A stretch of 64,000 nt of DNA from NCBI RefSeq assembly GCF_019599045.1, contig NZ_CP080623.1, positions 890,501-954,500 of the forward strand, in the 5' to 3' direction. Positions 49,072 through 57,059 of this stretch are shown here, piece after piece. The position numbers and the translations under genes are program-made. Each line of letters begins with the position of its first letter. Within the stretch, counting starts at the first letter, position 1. Below the pieces are notes generated by a model, which worked only from the letters and a program-made list of their open reading frames with translations, did no database searches and was not told the origin of the DNA. Source of the stretch: Roseovarius sp. SCSIO 43702 (GTDB lineage: Bacteria > Pseudomonadota > Alphaproteobacteria > Rhodobacterales > Rhodobacteraceae).

Positions 49072-50129
49072 TGCTGCTGGTGCTGGGCATGGCGGTGGCG
49101 ATCTGGGGCCTTGGCGCGCTGGTGGGTGCGCCGCCCCGGACGCGGGGGGTGATGATCACCTGCCTGTGGCTGGGGGTGATCCTGCTTCATGCACTCCTGC
49201 CCGCCGGTCATCCGCTCAGGCAGGCCACGGGCGAGACCGCGGTGCCCTGGGTGATGCTGGCCGGGGCGGCGGCGCTGGCGTTCGCCTATTTCACCGGCGT
49301 CGGCTGGCTGCGCCGGAAGGTGCGCGCGCGCGAGCGCGAGACCGGCGCGCGCGACGAGGAGGGGGGCGGACGGCTTTTCTCGGAGGCCGAGCTTGACCGG
49401 TACGCGCGCCACATCGTGCTGCGCGAAGTGGGCGGGCCGGGGCAGAAGCGGCTCAAGGAGGCGCGCGTGATGGTGGTGGGGGCGGGTGGCCTGGGCGCGC
49501 CGGTCCTGACCTATCTTGCCGCTGCCGGGGTCGGGCGGATCGGGGTCATCGACCATGACGAGGTCTCGCAATCGAACCTGCAACGGCAGGTGATCTTTCG
49601 CGACGACCAGACCGGGATGCCCAAGGTCTTCGCAGCCCAGGCGAGTGTTGCCGCGCTCAACCCGCATGTGGAGCTTCGACCCTATCACCGGCGCCTGACC
49701 GAGGAGATCGCGGCCGACCTCTTTGCCGAGTATGACCTCGTGCTGGACGGGACCGACAATTTCGAGACGCGGTTCCTGACCAATCGCGCGGCGGTCGCGG
49801 CGGGCCGGCCGCTCGTCTCGGGGGCGATGTCGCAATGGGAGGGACAGGTGAGCGTCTTCGACCCCGCCCAAGGCGCGCCCTGCTACCAGTGCATCTTTCC
49901 CGAGGCGCCTGCCGAGGGGCTGGCGCCCTCCTGCGCCGAGGCGGGGATCATCGGCCCGCTGCCGGGGGTCGTGGGGTCGATCATGGCGGTCGAGGCGATC
50001 AAGGTCATCACCGGCGCGGGCGCGCCGCTGCGGGGCGAGATGCTGATCTATGACGGGCTTTACGGGGAGAGCCGGAAATTCGCGCTCGCGCGGCGCGAGG
50101 ACTGCCCCGTCTGCGGAGGCGCCGCGTGA
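49071..50129 (+). CDS. moeB: MoeB/ThiF-type adenylyltransferase with N-terminal membrane domain
   Basis: 352 residues. Residues 1-80 form three hydrophobic helices ([20 protein letters not shown], then about 27-46 and 58-77), followed by a charged linker. From about residue 100 it is a normal E1-like enzyme: RYARHIVLREVGGPGQKRL, VVGAGGLGAPVLTYLAAAG, the Arg finger in SNLQRQVIF, LDGTDNFETRFL, and the zinc Cys pairs CYQC and CPVC. It activates the C-terminus of MoaD or ThiS by adenylation. The membrane part is not found in E. coli MoeB and would fix it to the inner membrane. It overlaps dut by one base. Confidence 0.9.
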   Translation: MLLVLGMAVAIWGLGALVGAPPRTRGVMITCLWLGVILLHALLPAGHPLRQATGETAVPWVMLAGAAALAFAYFTGVGWLRRKVRARERETGARDEEGGGRLFSEAELDRYARHIVLREVGGPGQKRLKEARVMVVGAGGLGAPVLTYLAAAGVGRIGVIDHDEVSQSNLQRQVIFRDDQTGMPKVFAAQASVAALNPHVELRPYHRRLTEEIAADLFAEYDLVLDGTDNFETRFLTNRAAVAAGRPLVSGAMSQWEGQVSVFDPAQGAPCYQCIFPEAPAEGLAPSCAEAGIIGPLPGVVGSIMAVEAIKVITGAGAPLRGEMLIYDGLYGESRKFALARREDCPVCGGAA

Positions 50130-50233
50130 TCGCGCGCCTCGCGGTGCACGGTCTCGTGGCGATCGTCCTGACCCTTCTCACGCAGGTGGGCCGCCTCGCC
50201 GCGCGGCGCGGTATGACGACCACGTCCACGTAG
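50126..50233 (+). CDS. Possible 35-residue single-helix membrane peptide
   Basis: A short frame starting with GTG in a GTGA overlap with the moeB stop and ending with TAG at 50231. It encodes a helix-like stretch AVHGLVAIVLTLLTQVGRLA followed by a basic and Thr/Ser tail. Composition and coupling fit a small membrane peptide; no relative comes to mind. It could be a chance frame. Confidence 0.35.
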   Translation: MIARLAVHGLVAIVLTLLTQVGRLAARRGMTTTST

Positions 50234-50308
50234 AGCTTGGGCGCCGAGGATAGCCGTTGCCGCGCGGGCGGGGGCGCGTTACCTCTGCGCGCAAAGGAGA
50301 CCTCATTC

Positions 50309-52321
50309 ATGACCAATCCGCTGCTTGACGACTGGACCACGCCTCACCGGATCGCCCCCTTCGACCGGATCGGCGACGAGGATTTCGCGCCCGCCTTCGA
50401 GACCGCGCTTCTCGAGGCGCGCGCCGAGGTGGCGGCGATCGCCGAAAACCCCGAGGCGCCGGATTTCGCCAACACGATCGAGGCGCTGGAGACGGCCGGC
50501 GAGGCGCTCGACAAGGTTCTGGGGGTCTTCTTCACCGTGGCGGGGGCGGACAGCAACCCCAAGCGGCAGGCGCTGCAACGGGAGTTCAGCCCGAAGCTTG
50601 CCGCCTACACGTCGGACGTGACGGGCAACCGCGCGCTCTTTGCCCGGATCGAGGCGGTGTGGGAGGCGCGCGAGACGCTCGATCTCACCGACGAGCAGGC
50701 GCGTCTCCTGATGCTGACGCGGCGGCGGTTCGTGCGGGCGGGGGCCGCGCTCGAAGGCGAGAAGGCGGCGCGGATGAAGGCGATCATGGGCCGGCTCGCC
50801 GAGCTTGGCACGGCCTTCACGCAGAACCTGCTGGCCGACGAGGCGGAGTGGCAGATGGACCTGGCCGAGCGCGACTTGGAGGGGCTGCCCGAGTTCCTGC
50901 GCCGCGCGGCGCGCGCCGCCGGAGAGGAGCGGGGCGCGGAGGGGCCGGTGATTACCCTGTCGCGCTCGCTCATCGTGCCGTTCCTGCAATTCAGCCCGCG
51001 CCGCGACCTGCGCGAGCGTGCGTTCCGCGCCTGGGCCGCGCGGGGGGCGCGGGGCGGCGAGACCGACAACCGCGCGATCGCCGCCGAGACGCTGAAGCTG
51101 CGCGAGGAACGCGCGCGGCTCCTGGGCTACGAGAGCTTCGCGGCGTTCAAGCTCGAGACCGAGATGGCCGGCACGCCGGGCGCGGTGCGCGACCTGCTGA
51201 TGAGCGTCTGGGGCCCGGCGAAGGCGCGGGCCGAGGCGGATGCGGCGGTGTTGACCGCGATGCTGCGCGCGGACGGGATCGACGGACCGCTCGAGCCGTG
51301 GGACTGGCGCTACTACTCCGAGAAGCGGCGGGCGGCGGAGCATGATCTCGACGAGGCCGAGCTCAAACCCTACCTGCAACTCGACCGGATGATCGAGGCG
51401 GCCTTTGCCTGTGCGCACCGGCTTTTCGGGCTCGAGTTCGCGCCGCTCGACGTGGCCCTCTACCATCCCGATTGCCGCGCGTGGGAGGTGACGCGCGACG
51501 GGCGGCACGTGGCGGTGTTCATCGGTGATTATTTCGCGCGCGGCTCGAAACGCTCGGGCGCGTGGTGCAGCGCGATGCGCGGTCAGGCGAAGTTTCCCGA
51601 ACCGCAGGGGCCGGTCGTCATCAACGTGTGCAACTTCGCCAAGGGCGATCCCGCGCTCCTGAGCTATGACGACGCGCGGACGCTCTTCCACGAGTTCGGC
51701 CATGCCCTGCACCAGATGCTCTCGGACGTGACCTACGAGTCGATGAGCGGCACCAGTGTCGCGCGCGATTTCGTGGAGCTTCCGAGCCAGCTCTACGAGC
51801 ATTGGCTCGAGGTGCCCGAGGTCCTGTCGGAATTCGCCACCCATGCCGAGACCGGCGAGCCGATGCCGGAGGCGCTTCTCGAGAAGGTGCTGGCGGCGGC
51901 GACCTATGACATGGGGTTCCAGACGGTCGAATACGTGGCCTCGGCCATGGTGGATCTCGATTTCCACGACGGTCCCGCGCCCGCGGACCCGATGCAGCGC
52001 CAGGCCGAGACGCTGGAGCGGCTGGAGATGCCGCACGCGATCACCATGCGCCACGCGACGCCGCATTTCGCGCATGTCTTCGCGGGCGACGGCTATTCGA
52101 GCGGGTATTACAGCTACATGTGGTCCGAGGTCATGGACGCGGATGCCTTCGCCGCCTTCGAGGAGGCGGGCGGCGCCTTCGACGCGGCGCGCGCGCAGGC
52201 GCTCGAGGATCACATCCTGAGCCGGGGCGGATCGGAGGAGGCCGAGACGCTCTATCTGCGGTTCCGGGGGCGGATGCCGGGGGTCGAGGCGCTGCTGAAG
52301 GGGCGCGGCCTCGCGGCCTGA
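50309..52321 (+). CDS. M3-family oligopeptidase (peptidyl-dipeptidase Dcp / OpdA type)
   Basis: A 670-residue zinc metallopeptidase. The active site is FHEFGHALHQML with His461, Glu462 and His465, and the third ligand lies in the Glu of FVELPSQLYEHW. The start NPLLDDWTTPHRIAPFDRI, and SGAWCSAMRG, are typical of the Dcp branch. It degrades short peptides in the cytoplasm; no signal peptide is present. AAGGAG precedes the ATG at 50309 by nine bases. The usp gene follows on the same strand. Confidence 0.94.
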   Translation: MTNPLLDDWTTPHRIAPFDRIGDEDFAPAFETALLEARAEVAAIAENPEAPDFANTIEALETAGEALDKVLGVFFTVAGADSNPKRQALQREFSPKLAAYTSDVTGNRALFARIEAVWEARETLDLTDEQARLLMLTRRRFVRAGAALEGEKAARMKAIMGRLAELGTAFTQNLLADEAEWQMDLAERDLEGLPEFLRRAARAAGEERGAEGPVITLSRSLIVPFLQFSPRRDLRERAFRAWAARGARGGETDNRAIAAETLKLREERARLLGYESFAAFKLETEMAGTPGAVRDLLMSVWGPAKARAEADAAVLTAMLRADGIDGPLEPWDWRYYSEKRRAAEHDLDEAELKPYLQLDRMIEAAFACAHRLFGLEFAPLDVALYHPDCRAWEVTRDGRHVAVFIGDYFARGSKRSGAWCSAMRGQAKFPEPQGPVVINVCNFAKGDPALLSYDDARTLFHEFGHALHQMLSDVTYESMSGTSVARDFVELPSQLYEHWLEVPEVLSEFATHAETGEPMPEALLEKVLAAATYDMGFQTVEYVASAMVDLDFHDGPAPADPMQRQAETLERLEMPHAITMRHATPHFAHVFAGDGYSSGYYSYMWSEVMDADAFAAFEEAGGAFDAARAQALEDHILSRGGSEEAETLYLRFRGRMPGVEALLKGRGLAA

Positions 52322-52383
52322 CGGTAGGAGTTGCGCGGGTCCGACCCTTGCGCCATGATCGCGCCGATTACGGAGAGACCCCG

Positions 52384-52839
52384 ATGCGCAAGTTCCTTGT
52401 GGTGCTGGATGACAGCCGCGAATGCCTCAACGCGATGCGCTTTGCCGCGATGCGCGCCGCCCATACCGAGGCCGGGGTCACGATCCTCGCGGTGATCCCG
52501 CCCGAGGAGTTCAACCACTGGATCGGCGTGGGCGACATCATGCGCCAGGAGGCCCGCGAGCGGATCGAGGCGCATTTCGAGGTCTTCGCCAAGTGGATGC
52601 GCGACAAGCAGGGGATCGACCCCGAGCTTGTCATCCGCGAGGGCGAGCCGGTGGCCGAGATCATCGCGCAGGTGCAGGAGGACCCGGAGGTGGGCGTGCT
52701 GGTCCTTGGCGCGGGAAGCGACCGCAAGGGGCCCGGGCCGCTCGTGACGCAGCTGTCGCGCAACTCGGGTTCCCTCCCGATCCCGATCACCATCGTGCCC
52801 GGCGACCTGAGCAAGGAGCGCCTCGAGGAGATCACCTGA
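52384..52839 (+). CDS. Universal stress protein (UspA family)
   Basis: A 151-residue single-domain Usp. It starts MRKFLVVLDDSRECLNAMRF and closes with VLVLGAGSDRKGPGPLVTQL, in which the G-x2-G-x9-G(S/T) ATP-binding motif is only partly kept (the middle reads S-D-R-K-G-P-G-P). The family has roles in starvation and oxidative stress. GGAGA lies five bases before the ATG. It sits between the M3 peptidase and the nfu gene, with its own or shared transcript. Confidence 0.88.
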   Translation: MRKFLVVLDDSRECLNAMRFAAMRAAHTEAGVTILAVIPPEEFNHWIGVGDIMRQEARERIEAHFEVFAKWMRDKQGIDPELVIREGEPVAEIIAQVQEDPEVGVLVLGAGSDRKGPGPLVTQLSRNSGSLPIPITIVPGDLSKERLEEIT

Positions 52840-52896
52840 GGCAGGAGGATCGTGCGGGTTTCGCGGGACCCGGGGCCGGCACGGGCCGAGGGCCAA

Positions 52897-52944
52897 TTTA
52901 GAATCGTTCCAAAACTTGACTCGGGCGGCCCGGGGGCGCATATC
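52897..52944 (+). promoter_or_regulatory. Irr-like iron box and promoter of nfu
   Basis: TTTAGAATCGTTCCAAA at 52897-52913 fits the iron control element TTTAGAA-N3-TTCTAAA with one mismatch. Two bases on begins TTGACT (52916-52921), a good -35, with a weak CATATC at 52939-52944 after 17 bases. Irr is the haem-responsive iron regulator of alphaproteobacteria. Confidence 0.6.
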
Positions 52945-52971
52945 GGTAGCCGAGAGAGAAAGGACCGTCCG

Positions 52972-53535
52972 ATGTTCATTCAGACCGAATCCACCCCGAA
53001 CCCCGCCACGCTCAAGTTCCTGCCGGGGCAGACCGTGCTCGACACCGGCACGGCCGATTTCCCGAGCGCGGAGGCAGCGGGCAAATCGCCGCTTGCCGAG
53101 CGCATCTTCAAGGTGCAGGGCGTCACGGGCGTGTTCTTCGGGCATGATTTCGTGACCGTCACCAAGGACGACGCGACCGAGTGGGAGCATGTGAAACCCG
53201 CGATCCTCGGCGCGATCATGGAGCATTTCCAGTCCGGCAAGCCGATCATGACCGGCGGCGAGGATGCCGCCTCGGGCCATGCCGAGCACACCGGCGAGGA
53301 TGGCGAGATCGTGAGCCAGATCAAGGAATTGCTCGATACGCGCGTGCGCCCGGCCGTGGCGCAGGACGGTGGCGACATCACCTTCCACGGCTTCGAACGC
53401 GGTGTGGTCTACCTGCATATGCAGGGCGCCTGTGCCGGCTGCCCCTCCTCGACGATCACGCTCAAGATGGGGATCGAGAACCTCCTGCGCCATTACATTC
53501 CCGAGGTGACCGAGGTGAGGCCCGTTGCCGTCTGA
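52972..53535 (+). CDS. NifU-like Fe-S scaffold/carrier protein (Nfu)
   Basis: A 187-residue two-domain protein. The N-terminal Nfu_N domain opens MFIQTESTPNPATLKFLPG and the C-terminal NifU domain carries the cluster-binding pair C-x2-C in GACAGCPSSTITLKMGIE. It delivers 4Fe-4S clusters to target enzymes, as mitochondrial NFU1 does. AAAGGA lies seven bases before the ATG. An Irr-like box upstream suggests control by iron. tsaB overlaps its end by eleven bases. Confidence 0.94.
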   Translation: MFIQTESTPNPATLKFLPGQTVLDTGTADFPSAEAAGKSPLAERIFKVQGVTGVFFGHDFVTVTKDDATEWEHVKPAILGAIMEHFQSGKPIMTGGEDAASGHAEHTGEDGEIVSQIKELLDTRVRPAVAQDGGDITFHGFERGVVYLHMQGACAGCPSSTITLKMGIENLLRHYIPEVTEVRPVAV

Positions 53536-54184
53536 CGGGCTGGTCCTCGGGGTCGATACCTCGGGCCCCTATTGCAGCGCCGCCCTGATCCGGGGCGGCG
53601 ATCTGCTTTGCGAGACCCACCAGGCGATGACGCGGGGCCAGTGCGAGGCGCTTTTCCCGCTGCTGGAAGACCTGCTTTCGCAGGCGGGCGCGGGCTGGCG
53701 CGACCTGGCTCTGATCGGCGTGGGCGTGGGACCGGGGAATTTCACCGGCATCCGCATCGCGGTGTCGGCGGCGCGCGGACTGTCGCTGTCGCTGGGGGTG
53801 CCGGCGGTCGGCGTGACGCTGCTTGAGGCCGTGGCGCTTGACACGGGCGGGCCGGTCCTGGCCGCGGTCGCGGCGCCGCAGGACCGCGTTTACCTGCAGG
53901 GGTTCGGGACGCGCGCCGACGTGCCGCTGACCCTGATGCCGGTAGAAGAGGTGCCGATGTCCTGGGCCGGGGAGGGGCTGGAGGTGGTGGGCGCGGAGGC
54001 CGCGCGGATCGCCGCCCGGCTCGGGGTGCGCCATGCGCCTGCCGTCCATGCGCCGGGTGCCGCCGTGGCGCGGGTCGCGGCGCGGCGCCCGCCGAAAGAG
54101 GTGACGCCGCCCGTGCCGCTTTACCTGCGGCCGGCCGATGCCGCCCCGCCGCGCGACATGCCCCCCGTGATCGTCGATGATTGA
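53525..54184 (+). CDS. tsaB: tRNA threonylcarbamoyladenosine biosynthesis protein TsaB
   Basis: A 219-residue ASKHA-fold protein of the t6A37 modification machinery, partner of TsaD and TsaE. It opens LVLGVDTSGPYCSAALI, has GVGVGPGNFTGIRIAVSAARGL, the family signature, and a C-terminal PLYLRP. The first usable codon is TTG at 53525, overlapping nfu by eleven bases; no ATG fits. rimI overlaps its end by eight bases, a common tsaB-rimI pair. Confidence 0.93.
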   Translation: MPSDGLVLGVDTSGPYCSAALIRGGDLLCETHQAMTRGQCEALFPLLEDLLSQAGAGWRDLALIGVGVGPGNFTGIRIAVSAARGLSLSLGVPAVGVTLLEAVALDTGGPVLAAVAAPQDRVYLQGFGTRADVPLTLMPVEEVPMSWAGEGLEVVGAEAARIAARLGVRHAPAVHAPGAAVARVAARRPPKEVTPPVPLYLRPADAAPPRDMPPVIVDD

Positions 54185-54590
54185 TCCCGCCGCCATGGCC
54201 GCGACCCATGCGCGCGCCTTCGCGGAGCAGGGGCGCGGCTGGCGCGCGGAGGAATTCGCGGCGCTGCTGGCCTCGGCGCATGTGATCGCGGCGGGCGATG
54301 CGGACGCCTTCGCGGTCCTGCGCGTGGTCGCGGACGAGGCGGAGGTGCTGACCGTCGCGACCGATCCCGCGAGGCAGCGGCAGGGCCGCGCGCGCGCCGC
54401 GCTGGCGGCGGCTCTGGCCGAGGCCACGGCGCGGGGCGCGCGCCGGGCCTTCCTCGAGGTGGCCGAGGACAACGCGCCCGCGCGCCGCTTCTACGCCGCC
54501 GAGGGTTTTGCCCAGACGGGCCGGCGGTCGGGATATTACCGGCGCGCGGGGGCGGCGGTGGACGCGGTGCTGATGGCGCGCGCGCTCTGA
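54177..54590 (+). CDS. rimI: Ribosomal protein S18-alanine N-acetyltransferase-like GNAT
   Basis: A 137-residue GNAT. The opening AAMAATHARAFAEQGRGWRAEEF matches RimI, and TVATDPARQRQGRARAALAA with R-Q-G-R-A is the CoA loop, then AFLEVAEDNAPARRFYAAEGF. RimI acetylates the N-terminal Ala of S18. Its ATG overlaps the end of tsaB, which supports the assignment beyond the generic fold. Residues are very Ala- and Arg-rich. Confidence 0.88.
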   Translation: MIDPAAMAATHARAFAEQGRGWRAEEFAALLASAHVIAAGDADAFAVLRVVADEAEVLTVATDPARQRQGRARAALAAALAEATARGARRAFLEVAEDNAPARRFYAAEGFAQTGRRSGYYRRAGAAVDAVLMARAL

Positions 54591-54684
54591 TCGCTTCGTC
54601 CGCGGGCGAAGCGTTGCCGCTTGAGCGCGGGCGCCGCATCGGGTCATTGAGGGGAAACCCCATCCGACACGGAGCGCCCCCGCC

Positions 54685-55311
54685 ATGCCCGCTATTCTGT
54701 CCTTCCTGCCGGGCTTTGCCGCCGCCTACGCGATCCTCGTGGTGGCCGCCGCGTCGCCGGGGCCGGCTGTCGCCATGCTGCTGGGGATCGCCACGGGGCA
54801 GGGGCGGGCGCCGGCGCTCGTGGCGAGCGCGGGGATCGCGACGGGCAGCGTGCTGCTCAATCTCGGGACGCTGGCGGGGGTCGGCCTGATCCTGGCGCAG
54901 GCGGCCTGGGCCATGGCGGTTCTGCGCGTGATCGGCGGAGCCTACCTGCTGTGGCTGGCCTGGGGCGCGTTCCGCAAGGCGATGCGGCCGCCGTCGATCA
55001 CCGTGGCGCCCGTGGCCGCGCGCGGGGCCTCGCGGCATTTCCTGGCTGGGTTCCTGCTTCAGGTGACGAATCCCAAGGCCATCGTCTTCTGGATCGCCAT
55101 CGCCTCGGTCGGGGCGACCACGGGCGGCGGCGCGGGGGTGATCGCGCTTTTCGTGGCGGGGGCCTTCGCCATCTCCTTCGCCTGCCACGGCGCCTGGGCG
55201 CTGGTCTTGTCCTCGGGGCCGATCCGGCGCGGCTATGCGGTCGCGCGCCGGTGGATCGAGGCCGGGCTGGGCGCGTTCTTCACCGTGGCGGCGGTGCGGC
55301 TTGCCGTCTAG
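54685..55311 (+). CDS. LysE-family amino acid exporter
   Basis: A 208-residue inner-membrane protein with six hydrophobic helices. The first helix region ends in ASPGPAVAMLLGIATGQGR, the LysE/RhtB signature, and later parts read GGAYLLWLAWGAFRKAM and LLQVTNPKAIVFWIA, also diagnostic. It should export an amino acid or derivative such as lysine, threonine or homoserine lactone. GGAG lies ten bases ahead of the ATG. It is 57 bases upstream of the TauE-type gene. Confidence 0.92.
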   Translation: MPAILSFLPGFAAAYAILVVAAASPGPAVAMLLGIATGQGRAPALVASAGIATGSVLLNLGTLAGVGLILAQAAWAMAVLRVIGGAYLLWLAWGAFRKAMRPPSITVAPVAARGASRHFLAGFLLQVTNPKAIVFWIAIASVGATTGGGAGVIALFVAGAFAISFACHGAWALVLSSGPIRRGYAVARRWIEAGLGAFFTVAAVRLAV

Positions 55312-55367
55312 GGGCCAGACCACGGGCCGGCCCTTGCACCGGCTATTGCTTGACGCTACGAAATGTC

Positions 55368-56285
55368 ATGCAGATTTACCTCCCCATAGCCGAGGTTTCG
55401 GTCAACGCCTTCCTTCTGCTGGGACTGGGCGGGATCGTGGGGATACTTTCGGGCATGTTCGGCGTGGGCGGCGGCTTCCTGCTGACGCCGCTTCTTTTCT
55501 TCATCGGCATCCCGCCCGCCGTGGCCGTCGCCACGCAGGGCAACCAGATCGTCGCCTCGTCGATCTCGGGCGTGTTCGCGCATCTGCGGCGCAGGACGGT
55601 CGATTTCCGGATGGGCACGATGCTCCTGGCCGGCGGTGTCGTCGGCGCGGGCCTGGGCATCGTGGTCTTCAACTTCCTGAAATCGCTGGGGCAGGTCGAC
55701 CTTCTGGTCAAGCTCTTCTACGTGATCTTCCTCGGCGCGATCGGGGCGATGATGTTCGCCGAGAGCCTGCGCGCGATCCGCCGCGCGCGGGGCGGGCGCA
55801 CGCCGGTCCGGCGCAAGAAGCACGGGCTTGCGCACAAGCTGCCGCTCAAGATGCGGTTCCGCACCTCGGGGCTCTATATCAGCGTGATCCCGGTGCTCCT
55901 GGTCGGATGCCTCGTGGGCGTGCTTGCCGCGATCATGGGGGTGGGCGGCGGCTTCATCATGGTGCCGGCGATGATCTATCTGCTGCACATGCCCACGAAG
56001 GTCGTGATCGGCACCTCGCTTTTCCAGATCATCTTCGTCGCGGCCTTCACCACGATGCTGCACGCGACGACGAACCAGACGGTCGACGTGGTGCTGGCGG
56101 TTCTGCTGCTGGTCGGGGGCGTGGTGGGTGCGCAAGTCGGCGCGCGGATCGGCACCTATCTCAACGCCGAGTACCTGCGCGTGCTGCTGGCGGTCCTCGT
56201 GCTGGCGGTCTGCTTCAAGATCGGGCTCGACCTTTTCCTCACACCTGCGGAGCGCTACTCGATCGCGGCGCCGGGGGACGCGTGA
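55368..56285 (+). CDS. TauE/SafE-family sulfite/organosulfonate exporter
   Basis: A 305-residue permease with about eight helices in two halves. Each half has the glycine-rich family motif (GILSGMFGVGGGFLLTPLLF near residue 25 and GVLAAIMGVGGGFIMVPAMI near 185). The family moves sulfite, sulfoacetate or similar anions out of the cell. The Pfam name covers many substrates. Its stop overlaps the start of the TIGR02186 gene by one base, a pairing known in Roseobacters. Confidence 0.9.
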   Translation: MQIYLPIAEVSVNAFLLLGLGGIVGILSGMFGVGGGFLLTPLLFFIGIPPAVAVATQGNQIVASSISGVFAHLRRRTVDFRMGTMLLAGGVVGAGLGIVVFNFLKSLGQVDLLVKLFYVIFLGAIGAMMFAESLRAIRRARGGRTPVRRKKHGLAHKLPLKMRFRTSGLYISVIPVLLVGCLVGVLAAIMGVGGGFIMVPAMIYLLHMPTKVVIGTSLFQIIFVAAFTTMLHATTNQTVDVVLAVLLLVGGVVGAQVGARIGTYLNAEYLRVLLAVLVLAVCFKIGLDLFLTPAERYSIAAPGDA

Positions 56286-57046
56286 TGCGCCGGGTCCTGT
56301 CGCTGCTCGCCGTCCTGATCGCGCTGCCGGCCGGGGCCGAGGAGGTGGTGCTGGGCCTCAGCCGCGACAAGGTGGCGATCACGGCCACGTTCGACGGCTC
56401 GGAGATCCTCATCTTCGGCGCGGTCAAGCGCGAGGAACCGATCCGCGAGGATGCGCCGCTCGACGTGGTGGTGACGGTGTCGGGGCCGACGCAGCCCGTC
56501 GTGGTGCGCCGCAAGGAGCGCGTGGCGGGGATCTGGGTCAATACCGAGAGCATCGAGATCGACGGCGCCCCGAGCTTCTACGCCGTGGCGAGCAGCGGAC
56601 CGCTGCGCGAGGTGTTGAGCGAGGGCGAGGACCTGCGCAACCAGATCACGCTGGGCCGGGCCATCCGTTCGGCGGGCGCGCTCCACGAGTTCAAGGACAC
56701 GCGCGCCTATACCAGCGCGCTGATCCGCATCCGCCAGCGGTCGGGCGCCTACAAGGTGCGCGAGGGCGGCGTGCTCTTCGACGAGCAGACGCTGTTCCGC
56801 ACCTCGATCTCGATGCCGGCGAACCTGACCGAGGGGGTGTATCTCGCGCGGATATTCCTCACGCGGGAGGGGCAGGTCGTGACCGAGTACGATGCCTTCA
56901 TCGAGGTGGGCAAGGTCGGGATCGAACAGTGGCTCTACGCGCTCGCCCACGAGCGGCCGTTCTGGTACGGGATCATGTCGCTCGCCATCGCGATCGTCGC
57001 CGGTTGGGGCGCCTCGGCGGTCTTCCGCGTGATCGGGCGCGGGTGA
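56285..57046 (+). CDS. TIGR02186-family membrane protein
   Basis: A 253-residue protein with a signal peptide (VLSLLAVLIALPAGAEE), a beta-rich periplasmic domain (VVLGLSRDKVAITATFDGSE, VVVTVSGPTQPVVVRRKERV) and one C-terminal helix (GIMSLAIAIVAGWGASAVF). This layout and the I-T-A-x-F-x-G-x-x-I-x-I-F-G pattern define TIGR02186. Its role is unknown; coupling to a TauE-type permease suggests a helper for anion export. It converges with the phosphohexomutase gene. Confidence 0.87.
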   Translation: MRRVLSLLAVLIALPAGAEEVVLGLSRDKVAITATFDGSEILIFGAVKREEPIREDAPLDVVVTVSGPTQPVVVRRKERVAGIWVNTESIEIDGAPSFYAVASSGPLREVLSEGEDLRNQITLGRAIRSAGALHEFKDTRAYTSALIRIRQRSGAYKVREGGVLFDEQTLFRTSISMPANLTEGVYLARIFLTREGQVVTEYDAFIEVGKVGIEQWLYALAHERPFWYGIMSLAIAIVAGWGASAVFRVIGRG

Positions 57047-57059
57047 GCGCGGAGCGCGG

